From NCBI GenBank assembly GCA_964638815.1, contig CAZXBB010000380.1, positions 1-6,014 of the forward strand: DNA of 6,014 bases. The letters run 5' to 3'. Position 1 is the stretch's first letter. Each line of letters begins with the position of its first letter. Below, one piece after another: positions 1 to 5,194 of the stretch. The notes below the pieces were generated by a model. That model ran no database searches. It was given only the letters and a program-made list of their open reading frames with translations, and was not told where the DNA came from. Origin of the DNA: CAZXBB01 sp964638815 (GTDB lineage: Bacteria > Planctomycetota > Phycisphaerae > Phycisphaerales > SM1A02). A program made the translations under genes and the position numbers.

Positions 1-192
1 GCGTTCAGCCGATCGCGCGAAACGTGCCTCGACGTTGACCGGATCGAGCGGCCGCGCGTCCTCACGATCTACGGCGGCAAGCTCACTGCGTACCGGGCGA
101 CCGCCGTCAAGGTGATCGGACGTCTCGCCGCCGCATTGCCGGATCGAACGCGCGTCGCCGACACCCGCGCCCTGCCGCTGACCCCGCCGTGA
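1..192 (+). CDS. GlpD-like FAD-dependent glycerol-3-phosphate dehydrogenase, C-terminal end only (5' end outside window)
   Basis: The reading frame is open from base 1 to a TGA at 190-192 and gives the last 63 residues of a protein. It contains LTIYGGKLTAYR (residues 21-32 of the fragment), the GGKLTTYR signature near the end of the FAD-binding domain of GlpD-type glycerol-3-phosphate dehydrogenases. Members of that family oxidise glycerol-3-phosphate to dihydroxyacetone phosphate and pass electrons to quinone at the membrane. Only about 38 residues follow the signature. Classical GlpD carries a further helical C-terminal domain there, so this is a short version lacking it, and its exact substrate is open. 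The stop overlaps the GTG start of the FGGY kinase, so the two are very probably co-transcribed and translationally coupled. The family call is good; the specific activity is inferred. Confidence 0.75.
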   Translation, partial: AFSRSRETCLDVDRIERPRVLTIYGGKLTAYRATAVKVIGRLAAALPDRTRVADTRALPLTPP

Positions 193-1667
193 CGACGCAA
201 GCACCCGATCCCGGCGTCGCACTCATTCTCGCGCTCGACCAGGGCGGTCACGCGAGCCGGGCGATCGTCTTCGACGCGTGCGGCGGCGTGGTTGCGGAGG
301 CGACGGTCGGGATCGAGACCCATACGCCCGCGGCCGACCGCGTCGAGCACGATCCGGACGAGCTGGTCGCCTCCGTCGATGCGGCCATCGACCGCGCGCT
401 CGCGGACCTCGGCCCGCGCGCCGCCGACGTGTGCGCCGCAGGGCTCGCCACGCAGCGTTCGAGCGTCGTCTGCTGGGATCGCGTGTCGGGGGCCGCGCTG
501 TCGCCGGTGCTCTCGTGGCAGGATCGCCGGGGGGCGGCGTACGTCACGGATCTCCGGGCGCACGCGGAGGAGGTGCGGGCGCGCACCGGGCTCGTCCTGT
601 CGCCCCACTACGGCGCGAGCAAGCTGCGCTGGTGTCTCGACCATCTGCCCGCGGTGCGGGAGGCCGCCGCCGCGCGGCGTCTGGCGTGGGGGCCGCTCGC
701 GAGCTTCCTTCTGTTCCGCCTGCTGGAGGAGCGTCCGCACGTGATCGACTGCGCGAACGCGTCGCGTACGCAGCTCTGGAACATCCGCAGTCGCACCTGG
801 GATCCGGCGCTGCTGCGGCTCCATGGCATCACGGGTGAAGCGCTCCCCGAGTGCGTCCCGTCGCGCGGCCGGGTCGGGCACGTCGTCCGCGGCGCGCACC
901 GCATCCCGCTCACCGTGACGACGGGCGATCAACCGGCCGCGCTCTTCGCCGCGGGCCCGCCCGAGACCCGCTCGATCATCGTCAACGCGGGGACGGGCGC
1001 GTTCGTCCAGCGCATCGCCGGGGTCGCGCCCGTCGAGACCTCCGGGCTGCTCCTTGGCGTTGCGTGGTGCGACGGGGACGGCGCGCTGCACGTTCTCGAG
1101 GGAACGGTCAACGGTGCGGGCCGCGCGATCGTGGAGACCGGGCGTGAGTTGGGGTTCGCATCGACGGTCGCGGCGCACGACGCCGCCGTCGAGGGGGCGA
1201 TGCGAGAAGGACCGCTGCCGCTCTTCCTCAACGGAGTGTCCGGCCTCGGCTCGCCCTACTGGGTGCCCGACTTCCCCTCGCACTTCGTCGGCGCGGGTAC
1301 ACCGGAGGAGCGCATGGCGGCCGTGCTCGAGAGCATCGTCTTCCTGCTCGCGGTCAACATCGAGCGCATGGTGGCGGTCGGCGGGCAATGCCCGCGTCTG
1401 GTCGTCAGCGGCGGTCTCGCGTCGAGCGACGTGTTCGTACAGCGGCTGGCGGACGTGACCTCGACGCTCGTGGAGCGGGCCGCGGTGGGCGAAGCCACCG
1501 CGCGCGGTCTCGCGTGGCTGGTCGCCGACGACCCGCCCGACTGGGGCGACGCGCCGCCCGGCGGCGTGTTCACGCCGCGTCCGGCGCCGGCGCTCGCGGA
1601 GCGGTTCCGGCGGTGGCGCGCGGAGATGGACGACGCCGTTCGCGCCCTGAGCCCGGATGATGCATGA
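189..1667 (+). CDS. FGGY-family carbohydrate kinase, glycerol-kinase-like
   Basis: This 492-residue protein is close in length to GlpK (about 500) and would phosphorylate a polyol or sugar with ATP in the cytoplasm. Recognisable landmarks are ALDQGGHASRAIVFD (15-29, phosphate-binding N-terminal strand-loop), ATQRSS (87-92), SWQDRR (109-114), NASRTQLWNI (190-199), GDQPAALF (246-253, with the presumed catalytic Asp247), NAGTGAF (266-272), SGLGSPYW (351-358) and VVSGGLASSD (405-414, ATP-side loop). By alignment from memory to E. coli GlpK, Arg83, Trp103, Asp245, Gln246 and Phe270 are kept as R90, W110, D247, Q248 and F272. The glycerol contact Glu84 is Ser91, and Tyr135 is His140. The TT of the DQGTTSSR loop is GH. 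The substrate may therefore not be glycerol. The GTG start overlaps the upstream TGA by 4 bases with no obvious Shine-Dalgarno, as expected for coupling. Confidence 0.88.
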   Translation: MTTQAPDPGVALILALDQGGHASRAIVFDACGGVVAEATVGIETHTPAADRVEHDPDELVASVDAAIDRALADLGPRAADVCAAGLATQRSSVVCWDRVSGAALSPVLSWQDRRGAAYVTDLRAHAEEVRARTGLVLSPHYGASKLRWCLDHLPAVREAAAARRLAWGPLASFLLFRLLEERPHVIDCANASRTQLWNIRSRTWDPALLRLHGITGEALPECVPSRGRVGHVVRGAHRIPLTVTTGDQPAALFAAGPPETRSIIVNAGTGAFVQRIAGVAPVETSGLLLGVAWCDGDGALHVLEGTVNGAGRAIVETGRELGFASTVAAHDAAVEGAMREGPLPLFLNGVSGLGSPYWVPDFPSHFVGAGTPEERMAAVLESIVFLLAVNIERMVAVGGQCPRLVVSGGLASSDVFVQRLADVTSTLVERAAVGEATARGLAWLVADDPPDWGDAPPGGVFTPRPAPALAERFRRWRAEMDDAVRALSPDDA

Positions 1668-1715
1668 TGCGAGCCGGTGGGTCCTGCAATGCACAGGGGC
1701 TGACGCGGACGCCGG

Positions 1716-2186
1716 CTACGCGTAGACCCGCGTCAGGTTCACGACATCGGGCTTCACGAGACGCTCGAAGTCCTCGTACAGCATCTGCACGAGCTCGGTG
1801 TGCGAACCGGCGTTGAACGCGATGTACTCGTCCTGCGCGAGCCGCTCATCCATGTACACCGGCACGTTCCACAGGTTGCCGAAGGGCGGCATCGCCCCGA
1901 GGTCGCAGCCATGGAAGATGTCCGCGAAGTCGCTCTCGTGGGCGATCGCGACCTCGTCCGCGCCGGTCGCCTCGCGGAAGACGTCGACGTTGACTTTGTG
2001 CGTGGCGGGCAGCACGACCATCACGATGCGGCCGTCGCTCCTGAGGATCACGCTCTTGGCGAGCTCCCTGCCGGAGACGTGCGCGCTCTGCGCGACGGCC
2101 TGGGCGGTGTAGGCGGGGGAATGGCTGATGAGGACGTACTGGACGCTGTTGTCGTCGAGGAAGCGTCTGAGTTTCTGCGCAGGCAT
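1716..2186 (-). CDS. YbaK/EbsC-family aminoacyl-tRNA deacylase (Cys-tRNA(Pro)/Ala-tRNA(Pro) deacylase-like)
   Basis: The protein has 156 residues, the normal size for a free-standing YbaK/prolyl-tRNA editing domain. Such enzymes hydrolyse mischarged aminoacyl-tRNAs (for example Cys- or Ala-tRNA(Pro)) in trans, protecting translation fidelity in the cytoplasm. Visible family features are ELAKSVI (41-47), whose Lys44 matches the conserved active-site lysine region; VVLPATHKVN (57-66); the GAMPPFG loop (97-103); and FNAGSHTELVQM (124-135). The ATG at 2186 was chosen because AAAGGAGA lies just upstream (complement of about 2192-2199) and homology begins there. The open frame extends further upstream but only as an antisense shadow of the CBS gene. 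It lies 53 bases after the CBS-pair gene on the same strand and is probably its operon partner. It ends with TAG. The exact tRNA specificity cannot be read from the sequence. Confidence 0.9.
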   Translation of the reverse strand: MPAQKLRRFLDDNSVQYVLISHSPAYTAQAVAQSAHVSGRELAKSVILRSDGRIVMVVLPATHKVNVDVFREATGADEVAIAHESDFADIFHGCDLGAMPPFGNLWNVPVYMDERLAQDEYIAFNAGSHTELVQMLYEDFERLVKPDVVNLTRVYA

Positions 2187-2239
2187 GGCCGTCTCCTTTG
2201 TGATGAGCGGATCCGGGCCGATCGGCCGCCCGCCCCGCC

Positions 2240-2698
2240 TTACATCGGGAAGTCGCGCAGCACGTCGAGCGTGGTGACGACTCCGATCGGTGCGTTTGCC
2301 TGGTCCACCACGATGACGCGATGCACGCGGAAGGACGCCATGCGTTGCGCAACGCGGCCGATGGCCTCGTCCTCGGTCGCCGTGACCGGCTCGCTCGACA
2401 TCATGTCCTCGGCGGTGCCGAGCGAGTCGGCGCCGGCGTCGGACAGGCCGTCGGCGAGGCGATCGAAGAAGGACGACGGGCCTTCGGTCGCGGGTCCGAC
2501 GACCGCGCGATGAAGAACGTCCGTTTTCGAAATCACGCCGATGACCTTGCCCTGCACGTCCACCACGGGCGCCCCGGAAATGTCGTTGTCGTCGAAGACC
2601 CGGGCGATCTCGCGGAGCGTGTCGGTGCGATCGATGCAGACGGGATCGCGGGTCATGATCTCGCCCACCGTGCGATGCTTCGTCTTCGTTCCGGACAT
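2240..2698 (-). CDS. Stand-alone CBS-domain pair protein
   Basis: The protein has 152 residues and consists almost entirely of two CBS motifs (a Bateman module). CBS1 spans about residues 10-65 (VGEIMTRDPV, then APVVDVQGKVIGVISKTDVL). CBS2 spans about 98-150 (DMMSSEPVTATEDEAIGRV, then HRVIVVDQANAPIGVVTTLDVL). A linker of about 30 residues joins them. Such modules bind adenine nucleotides and act as energy or ligand sensors for partner proteins. No catalytic domain is present, so the partner is unknown. The ATG at 2698 is preceded by AAGGAAGAG (complement of about 2703-2711). The longer open frame upstream has no recognisable protein sequence and would cross the promoter region, so I left it out. 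It is the first gene of a likely two-gene operon with the YbaK-like deacylase and is transcribed away from the isoaspartate methyltransferase gene. Confidence 0.9.
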   Translation of the reverse strand: MSGTKTKHRTVGEIMTRDPVCIDRTDTLREIARVFDDNDISGAPVVDVQGKVIGVISKTDVLHRAVVGPATEGPSSFFDRLADGLSDAGADSLGTAEDMMSSEPVTATEDEAIGRVAQRMASFRVHRVIVVDQANAPIGVVTTLDVLRDFPM

Positions 2699-2756
2699 TG
2701 GTCTCTTCCTTTTTGGTTCGGGATCGGGAAACGGGCAGGATCGGGCCCCGCATCCG

Positions 2757-2776
2757 GATGTATCAGATATATCATC
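2757..2776. promoter_or_regulatory. AT-rich promoter-like island between divergent genes
   Basis: This 20-bp stretch contains TATCAGATATATCAT and is by far the most AT-rich run in the 208-bp divergent intergenic space. -10-like hexamers can be drawn on either strand (TATCAT forward, TGATAC/TATATC reverse), but I see no convincing -35 partner. The ends GATG and CATC form a short inverted pair. A promoter here would give the CBS gene a leader of about 60 bases. A forward promoter would give the methyltransferase gene a leader of about 120 bases containing the 13-bp repeats. Confidence 0.3.
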
Positions 2777-2828
2777 GGGGGGCGGCGCACGGCGAACACC
2801 GGGGATTCGGCCCCGTTTCGATCGTGCG

Positions 2829-2906
2829 GCCGCCGGGTCAGCATGGCGGGTCAACTTGGCGGGTCAACTTGGTGGGTCAACATGGCGGGTCAACATGGCG
2901 TGAACC
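2829..2906. repeat. 13-bp tandem repeat array (4 good units plus degenerate ends) immediately upstream of the methyltransferase start
   Basis: The units at 2842-2854, 2855-2867, 2868-2880 and 2881-2893 read CWTGGYGGGTCAA and differ from one another at only one to three positions. A degenerate unit flanks each side (2829-2841 and 2894-2906). The array ends directly at the ATG of the isoaspartate methyltransferase gene. Read on the minus strand, every unit offers TTGACC, similar to a -35 hexamer, but no matching -10 lies at the right distance. On the plus strand, two of the good units and the degenerate last unit contain ATGGCG. A short open frame from 2843 or 2882 runs over the methyltransferase start and ends at 2930-2932. 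The array is non-coding or leader sequence; its function is unknown. Confidence 0.85.
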
Positions 2907-3584
2907 ATGGTCGCTTTCGACTCCAATCGTGATGAGATGGTGGACGAGCAGCTCGCCGCGCGCGGCATCGTCGATCGGGACGTGCTGGAAGCGATGCGCA
3001 GCGTGCGCCGCGAGGATTTCCTGCCGGAAGCCCTGGCGCCGTACGCGTACGAGGACGCGCCGCTGCCGATCGGCGAACGCCAGACGATGTCGCAGCCGTA
3101 CGTCGTCGCGCTCATGATCGAGGCCCTCACGCTGTCCGCGACTGACCGTGTCCTCGAGATCGGAACGGGCTCCGGCTACGCAGCGGCCGTCGTCAGCCGG
3201 CTCGCGGCCACCGTTGACACGGTGGAGCGGTTTCGCTCCCTTTACGAGCTGGCCGCCGCGCGGTTCGAGAGGCTTGGTTACGCCAACGTGCGCGCCCACC
3301 ACGGCGATGGCTCCGAGGGCTGGCCGGAGCACGCGCCGTACGACGCGATCCTGGTCTCGGCGGGGGCGCCGGAAGTTCCGGCGGCGCTGCGCGATCAGCT
3401 CGTGGTCGGCGGCCGCCTCGTCATCCCGATCGGAGAGAGCCGCCACGCGCAGGAGCTCGTGCGCTTCGTCAGGACGCAGGATGGTCGCCTCGAGCGCCGG
3501 TCGCTGGGGCCGGTGCGATTCGTCCCGCTGGTGGGCAGCTCCGGCTGGTCGGAGGGCGGCGTGTTCTCGTTCATGCGGCGCTAA
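2907..3584 (+). CDS. pcm: Protein-L-isoaspartate O-methyltransferase
   Basis: The protein has 225 residues; E. coli Pcm has about 208. It transfers a methyl group from S-adenosylmethionine to isoaspartyl residues of damaged proteins and so starts their repair in the cytoplasm. Family landmarks in order are REDFLPEAL (35-43), the LPIGERQTMSQPY signature (53-65, family LPIGxGQTISQPY), SAM motif I VLEIGTGSGY (82-91), the acidic residue of motif post-I in TVERF (105-109), GDGSEGWPEHAPYDAILV (133-150), the GGRLVIPIG strand (168-176) and VRFVPLVG (203-210). The ATG at 2907 is the most upstream possible start, since an in-frame TGA sits at 2901-2903. It has no recognisable Shine-Dalgarno and follows directly on the 13-bp repeats. 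Met11 at 2937 is a possible alternative. It is divergent from the CBS/YbaK pair and convergent with the TPR-like gene. Confidence 0.95.
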   Translation: MVAFDSNRDEMVDEQLAARGIVDRDVLEAMRSVRREDFLPEALAPYAYEDAPLPIGERQTMSQPYVVALMIEALTLSATDRVLEIGTGSGYAAAVVSRLAATVDTVERFRSLYELAAARFERLGYANVRAHHGDGSEGWPEHAPYDAILVSAGAPEVPAALRDQLVVGGRLVIPIGESRHAQELVRFVRTQDGRLERRSLGPVRFVPLVGSSGWSEGGVFSFMRR

Positions 3585-3587
3585 CGC

Positions 3588-3612
3588 TCGCGTCGCGTCG
3601 CGTGGCGTGGCG
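3588..3612. repeat. Pentanucleotide tandem repeat, five units of TCGCG/TGGCG
   Basis: Three TCGCG units are followed by two TGGCG units. They fill most of the 43-bp gap between the convergent methyltransferase and TPR-like genes. I see no strong terminator hairpin in this gap, only a weak TCGT-CCG-ACGA stem at 3614-3624. This may be a small slippage product. Confidence 0.6.
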
Positions 3613-3627
3613 TTCGTCCGACGACGC

Positions 3628-4437
3628 TCACGGCTCGACGGTATTGGACGCGAGCGCCGGCGCGGCCGCCGGCGCGCCCAGCATCCGGCAGAGCGCTTCG
3701 GTGCTTGCGTCGCGATCGTCCGCCGCGATGTCCTCGAGGGCGGTGAGGCCCGCCTCGGGCTCACGAAGCAGGCCGTGCATCGACGCAACGAGGAAGCGGG
3801 CGTCTGCGGAGGGCGCACCTTCCTCCGGATCCAGATCGTCGAGCAGGCGGCGGATCAGCGTGTCGAGCACTTCGTCCGAGGCGAACTCGTTCAGCACTTC
3901 AGGATCGAAGCGGACCGCCGTGCGCATGGACTGCGCCGCCGCGCCGTCGTCATCGAGCAGCGCCGCCGCGAGCGCGAAGCCGACGCGGGCCTGGGCGTCG
4001 CCCGGGGCCACCATGATGCGCGCGGTGAATCGGCCGAGCGCCTTCACCGCCTCGTCTCGACGCAGGAAATCCCACCCGGCCTCGAGCGGCTGCGTGCGCG
4101 CCGGAGCGGGCATCGCGGTCGCGGTGTGCAGATAGCTCACGTCCACTTCCGCGGCGCGGTCGAGGAGGCGATCGCGCCGCGTGTCGAAGTCGCGCTGCGC
4201 ATACTCGACGTACGGATCATAACCGCCGCCGCCGATGCCGAACCCAGCGCCGCCGTAGTAGTAGCCGTCATAACGCGGCGCGCGGATGGCGCAGGGATGC
4301 GAGGCGCCGTGCAGGTATCCGGAGCGATGCCGATAGAGACGGAAGCCGCCCGCTTCGGCCGCCGGTGCGGCGCCGAGAATCGCGCCGATGGCGAGCGCGA
4401 CGGCCGTGCGCGTGATTCGTGCCGTTCCTCCCTGCAT
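3628..4437 (-). CDS. Exported protein with Tyr/Gly-rich segment and TPR-like helices, function unknown
   Basis: The protein has 269 residues. Residues 1-29 look like a Sec signal peptide: Arg at 7 and 10, a hydrophobic core AVALAIGAILGAA, and an AEA-type cleavage site before Gly30. It is therefore probably periplasmic or secreted. Residues about 56-80 are rich in Tyr and Gly (YDGYYYGG, GFGIGGGGYDPY). Residues about 119-180 have the alternating small and aromatic pattern of two TPR helix pairs (AGWDFLRRDEAVKAL, then P.DAQARVGFALAAALL, ending FDPE). Acidic helices follow to residue 250. I do not recognise a specific family, and TPR suggests protein-protein contacts only. The ATG at 4437 was chosen over an upstream extension because GGAGGAG lies 4 bases upstream and the signal peptide begins there. 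It is the last gene of a minus-strand run and is convergent with the methyltransferase gene. Confidence 0.8.
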   Translation of the reverse strand: MQGGTARITRTAVALAIGAILGAAPAAEAGGFRLYRHRSGYLHGASHPCAIRAPRYDGYYYGGAGFGIGGGGYDPYVEYAQRDFDTRRDRLLDRAAEVDVSYLHTATAMPAPARTQPLEAGWDFLRRDEAVKALGRFTARIMVAPGDAQARVGFALAAALLDDDGAAAQSMRTAVRFDPEVLNEFASDEVLDTLIRRLLDDLDPEEGAPSADARFLVASMHGLLREPEAGLTALEDIAADDRDASTEALCRMLGAPAAAPALASNTVEP

Positions 4438-4474
4438 GCGACTCCTCCGTTCTCCCCGGGGCCCACGACCGGCG

Positions 4475-4502
4475 ATTCTACCCGCGCAAGTCGCCCCGTC
4501 GA
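4475..4502 (-). promoter_or_regulatory. Putative sigma70-like promoter for the exported TPR-like gene
   Basis: On the minus strand, TAGAAT (complement of 4475-4480) is a good -10 hexamer. TCGACG (complement of 4497-4502) is a fair -35, with a 16-bp spacer. The predicted transcript would start about 30 bases before the ATG, leaving room for the strong Shine-Dalgarno. The 222-bp gap 4438-4659 otherwise shows nothing I can name. Confidence 0.4.
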
Positions 4503-4659
4503 TGGCGAAAGTGCCGCGAATCGCCGACCCGGTTGTCGCAGACTGCGCGCACGCTGTTCGTGCGACGGGGGCGACGTCACGGGCGACGGCCCTCTGCGGA
4601 GCGTGGTGGGCTTCAGCGGTCTGCGCCTCGTGCAAGGGGCACGGCGCCCGCCGCGATGC

Positions 4660-4824
4660 TCAACCGCGGGATCGCGCCGCGTCGCGCTCCGCCTGGAGCT
4701 CGTCGATCAGCGCCTGCGCCTCCGCCATGCTCATGTCCTCGAAGTCGTCGACCCCGAGGTCGCGAAGCTGGGCGATCTGGACTTCCGTGATCTCGAGCTC
4801 TTCGTCGGCTTCGTAGTCGGCCAT
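4660..4824 (-). CDS. Small acidic protein, 54 residues, function unknown
   Basis: The ATG at 4824 is preceded by CGGAGGAT (Shine-Dalgarno GGAGG, complement of 4830-4834) at good spacing, and the frame ends at TGA. The product is strongly acidic in its first 32 residues (MADYEADEELEITE, then GVDDFEDM) and turns to an amphipathic helix with basic residues at the end (AEAQALIDELQAERDAA). The pattern IT..Q...L..L followed by M...EAQ.LID.L recalls short helical segments found in many small bacterial proteins with T..Q and EA..LI..L motifs, but I cannot assign a family. There is no signal peptide or membrane segment, so it is probably cytosolic. The clean ribosome site and protein-like composition support a real gene; the frame continues upstream only as noise through the repeats. 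Confidence 0.7.
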   Translation of the reverse strand: MADYEADEELEITEVQIAQLRDLGVDDFEDMSMAEAQALIDELQAERDAARSRG

Positions 4825-4838
4825 GGCATCCTCCGGTT

Positions 4839-4860
4839 GACCGGGGGCATCCGCCCGGTC
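4839..4860 (-). promoter_or_regulatory. Hairpin in the 5' leader of the small acidic protein gene
   Basis: GACCGGG (4839-4845) and CCCGGTC (4854-4860) form a perfect 7-bp inverted repeat with an 8-base loop. It ends 14 bases before the start codon, just upstream of the Shine-Dalgarno. It could stabilise the mRNA or tune ribosome access, or it could be an operator. No T-run follows on the minus strand, so it does not look like an intrinsic terminator for the repeat region upstream. Confidence 0.45.
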
Positions 4861-4917
4861 ATATCTTCGACGGGGACCCGTCGGGCGGCCCTGGGGAATC
4901 CGACCCGTTCGCAAGGT

Positions 4918-4981
4918 TGTGTGCCCCGGTCCCTGGCTCGGCAAGGGCCGGGTGGCGTCGAAAGTCTCGACCACGTCGGGC
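4918..4981 (+). repeat. 64-bp palindromic tandem repeat, unit 1
   Basis: This is the first of three direct units with a period of exactly 64 bp. It begins TGTGTGCCCCGG and ends near GTCGGGC, and is 62/64 identical to unit 2. It holds two stem-loops: a GC-rich one (CCCGG-T-CCCTG / CAAGG-G-CCGGG around a GCTCGG loop, with one C-A mismatch) and a shorter one (GTCGA / TCGAC around AAGTC). Because 64 is not a multiple of three, the units are read in different frames, so this is not a protein repeat. Confidence 0.9.
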
Positions 4982-5045
4982 TGTGTGCCCCGGTCCTTGG
5001 CTCGGCAAGGGCCGGGTGGCGTCGAAAGTCTCGACGACGTCGGGC
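4982..5045 (+). repeat. 64-bp palindromic tandem repeat, unit 2
   Basis: This is the best-formed unit. Stem A pairs CCCGG-T-CCTTG (4989-4999) with CAAGG-G-CCGGG (5006-5016) over the loop GCTCGG: 10 Watson-Crick pairs and one G-U pair if transcribed. Stem B pairs CGTCGA (5020-5025) with TCGACG (5031-5036) over AAGTC. It differs from unit 1 by a C-to-T change that repairs stem A and a C-to-G change that lengthens stem B. Confidence 0.9.
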
Positions 5046-5107
5046 TGTGTGCCCCGGTCCTTGGCTCGGCAAGGGCGGGTGGCGTCGAAAGTCTCGACCA
5101 CCGTCGA
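5046..5107 (+). repeat. 64-bp palindromic tandem repeat, unit 3 (one-base deletion)
   Basis: Nearly identical to unit 2, but it lacks one C in the right arm of stem A (AAGGGCGGG instead of AAGGGCCGGG). It has the CCAC ending of unit 1 with one extra C. Similarity fades after about 5107, which I take as the edge of the array. Confidence 0.85.
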
Positions 5108-5120
5108 GTGTCGGGCGCAA

Positions 5121-5154
5121 CCCGGCCCTGTCAGAGCACAGGACCGGGGCACAC
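5121..5154 (-). repeat. Inverted, diverged copy of the stem A palindrome
   Basis: Read on the minus strand, this begins GTGTGCCCCGGTCCT, 15 bases identical to units 2 and 3. It forms CCCGG-T-CCTGT / ACAGG-G-CCGGG over the loop GCTCTG. Compared with unit 2, the inner T-A and G-C pairs are changed to G-C and T-A on both arms, so the stem is preserved. It lies between the deiodinase-like gene and the direct units. An overlapping GGGCAC/GTGCCC inverted pair (5147-5152 and 5165-5170) is also present. Together they could end transcription of the deiodinase-like gene, though no T-run follows. Confidence 0.7.
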
Positions 5155-5194
5155 CGGAACCACGGTGCCCGTACTCAGGCGACGCCCCGGTTCT

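Noticed and set aside
69..1694. Long minus-strand open frame of 541 codons opposite the FGGY kinase
   Set aside because: It is a mirror of the kinase reading frame in very GC-rich DNA. The translation is Arg/Ala/Gly-rich with no motif, while the plus strand gives a full FGGY protein.
1668..1715. Intrinsic terminator between the convergent kinase and YbaK genes
   Set aside because: Only a 4-bp CCTG/CAGG pairing with no T-run on either side; too weak to call.
4859..5152. Protein repeats of the type VETFDATRP encoded by the 64-bp array on the minus strand
   Set aside because: The period is 64 bp, so the same peptide appears in three different frames across the units and is not one protein. The conservation follows palindromes, not codons.
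4918..5154. CRISPR array
   Set aside because: The units are contiguous 64-bp copies without unique spacers, and one copy is inverted. No cas genes are in view.
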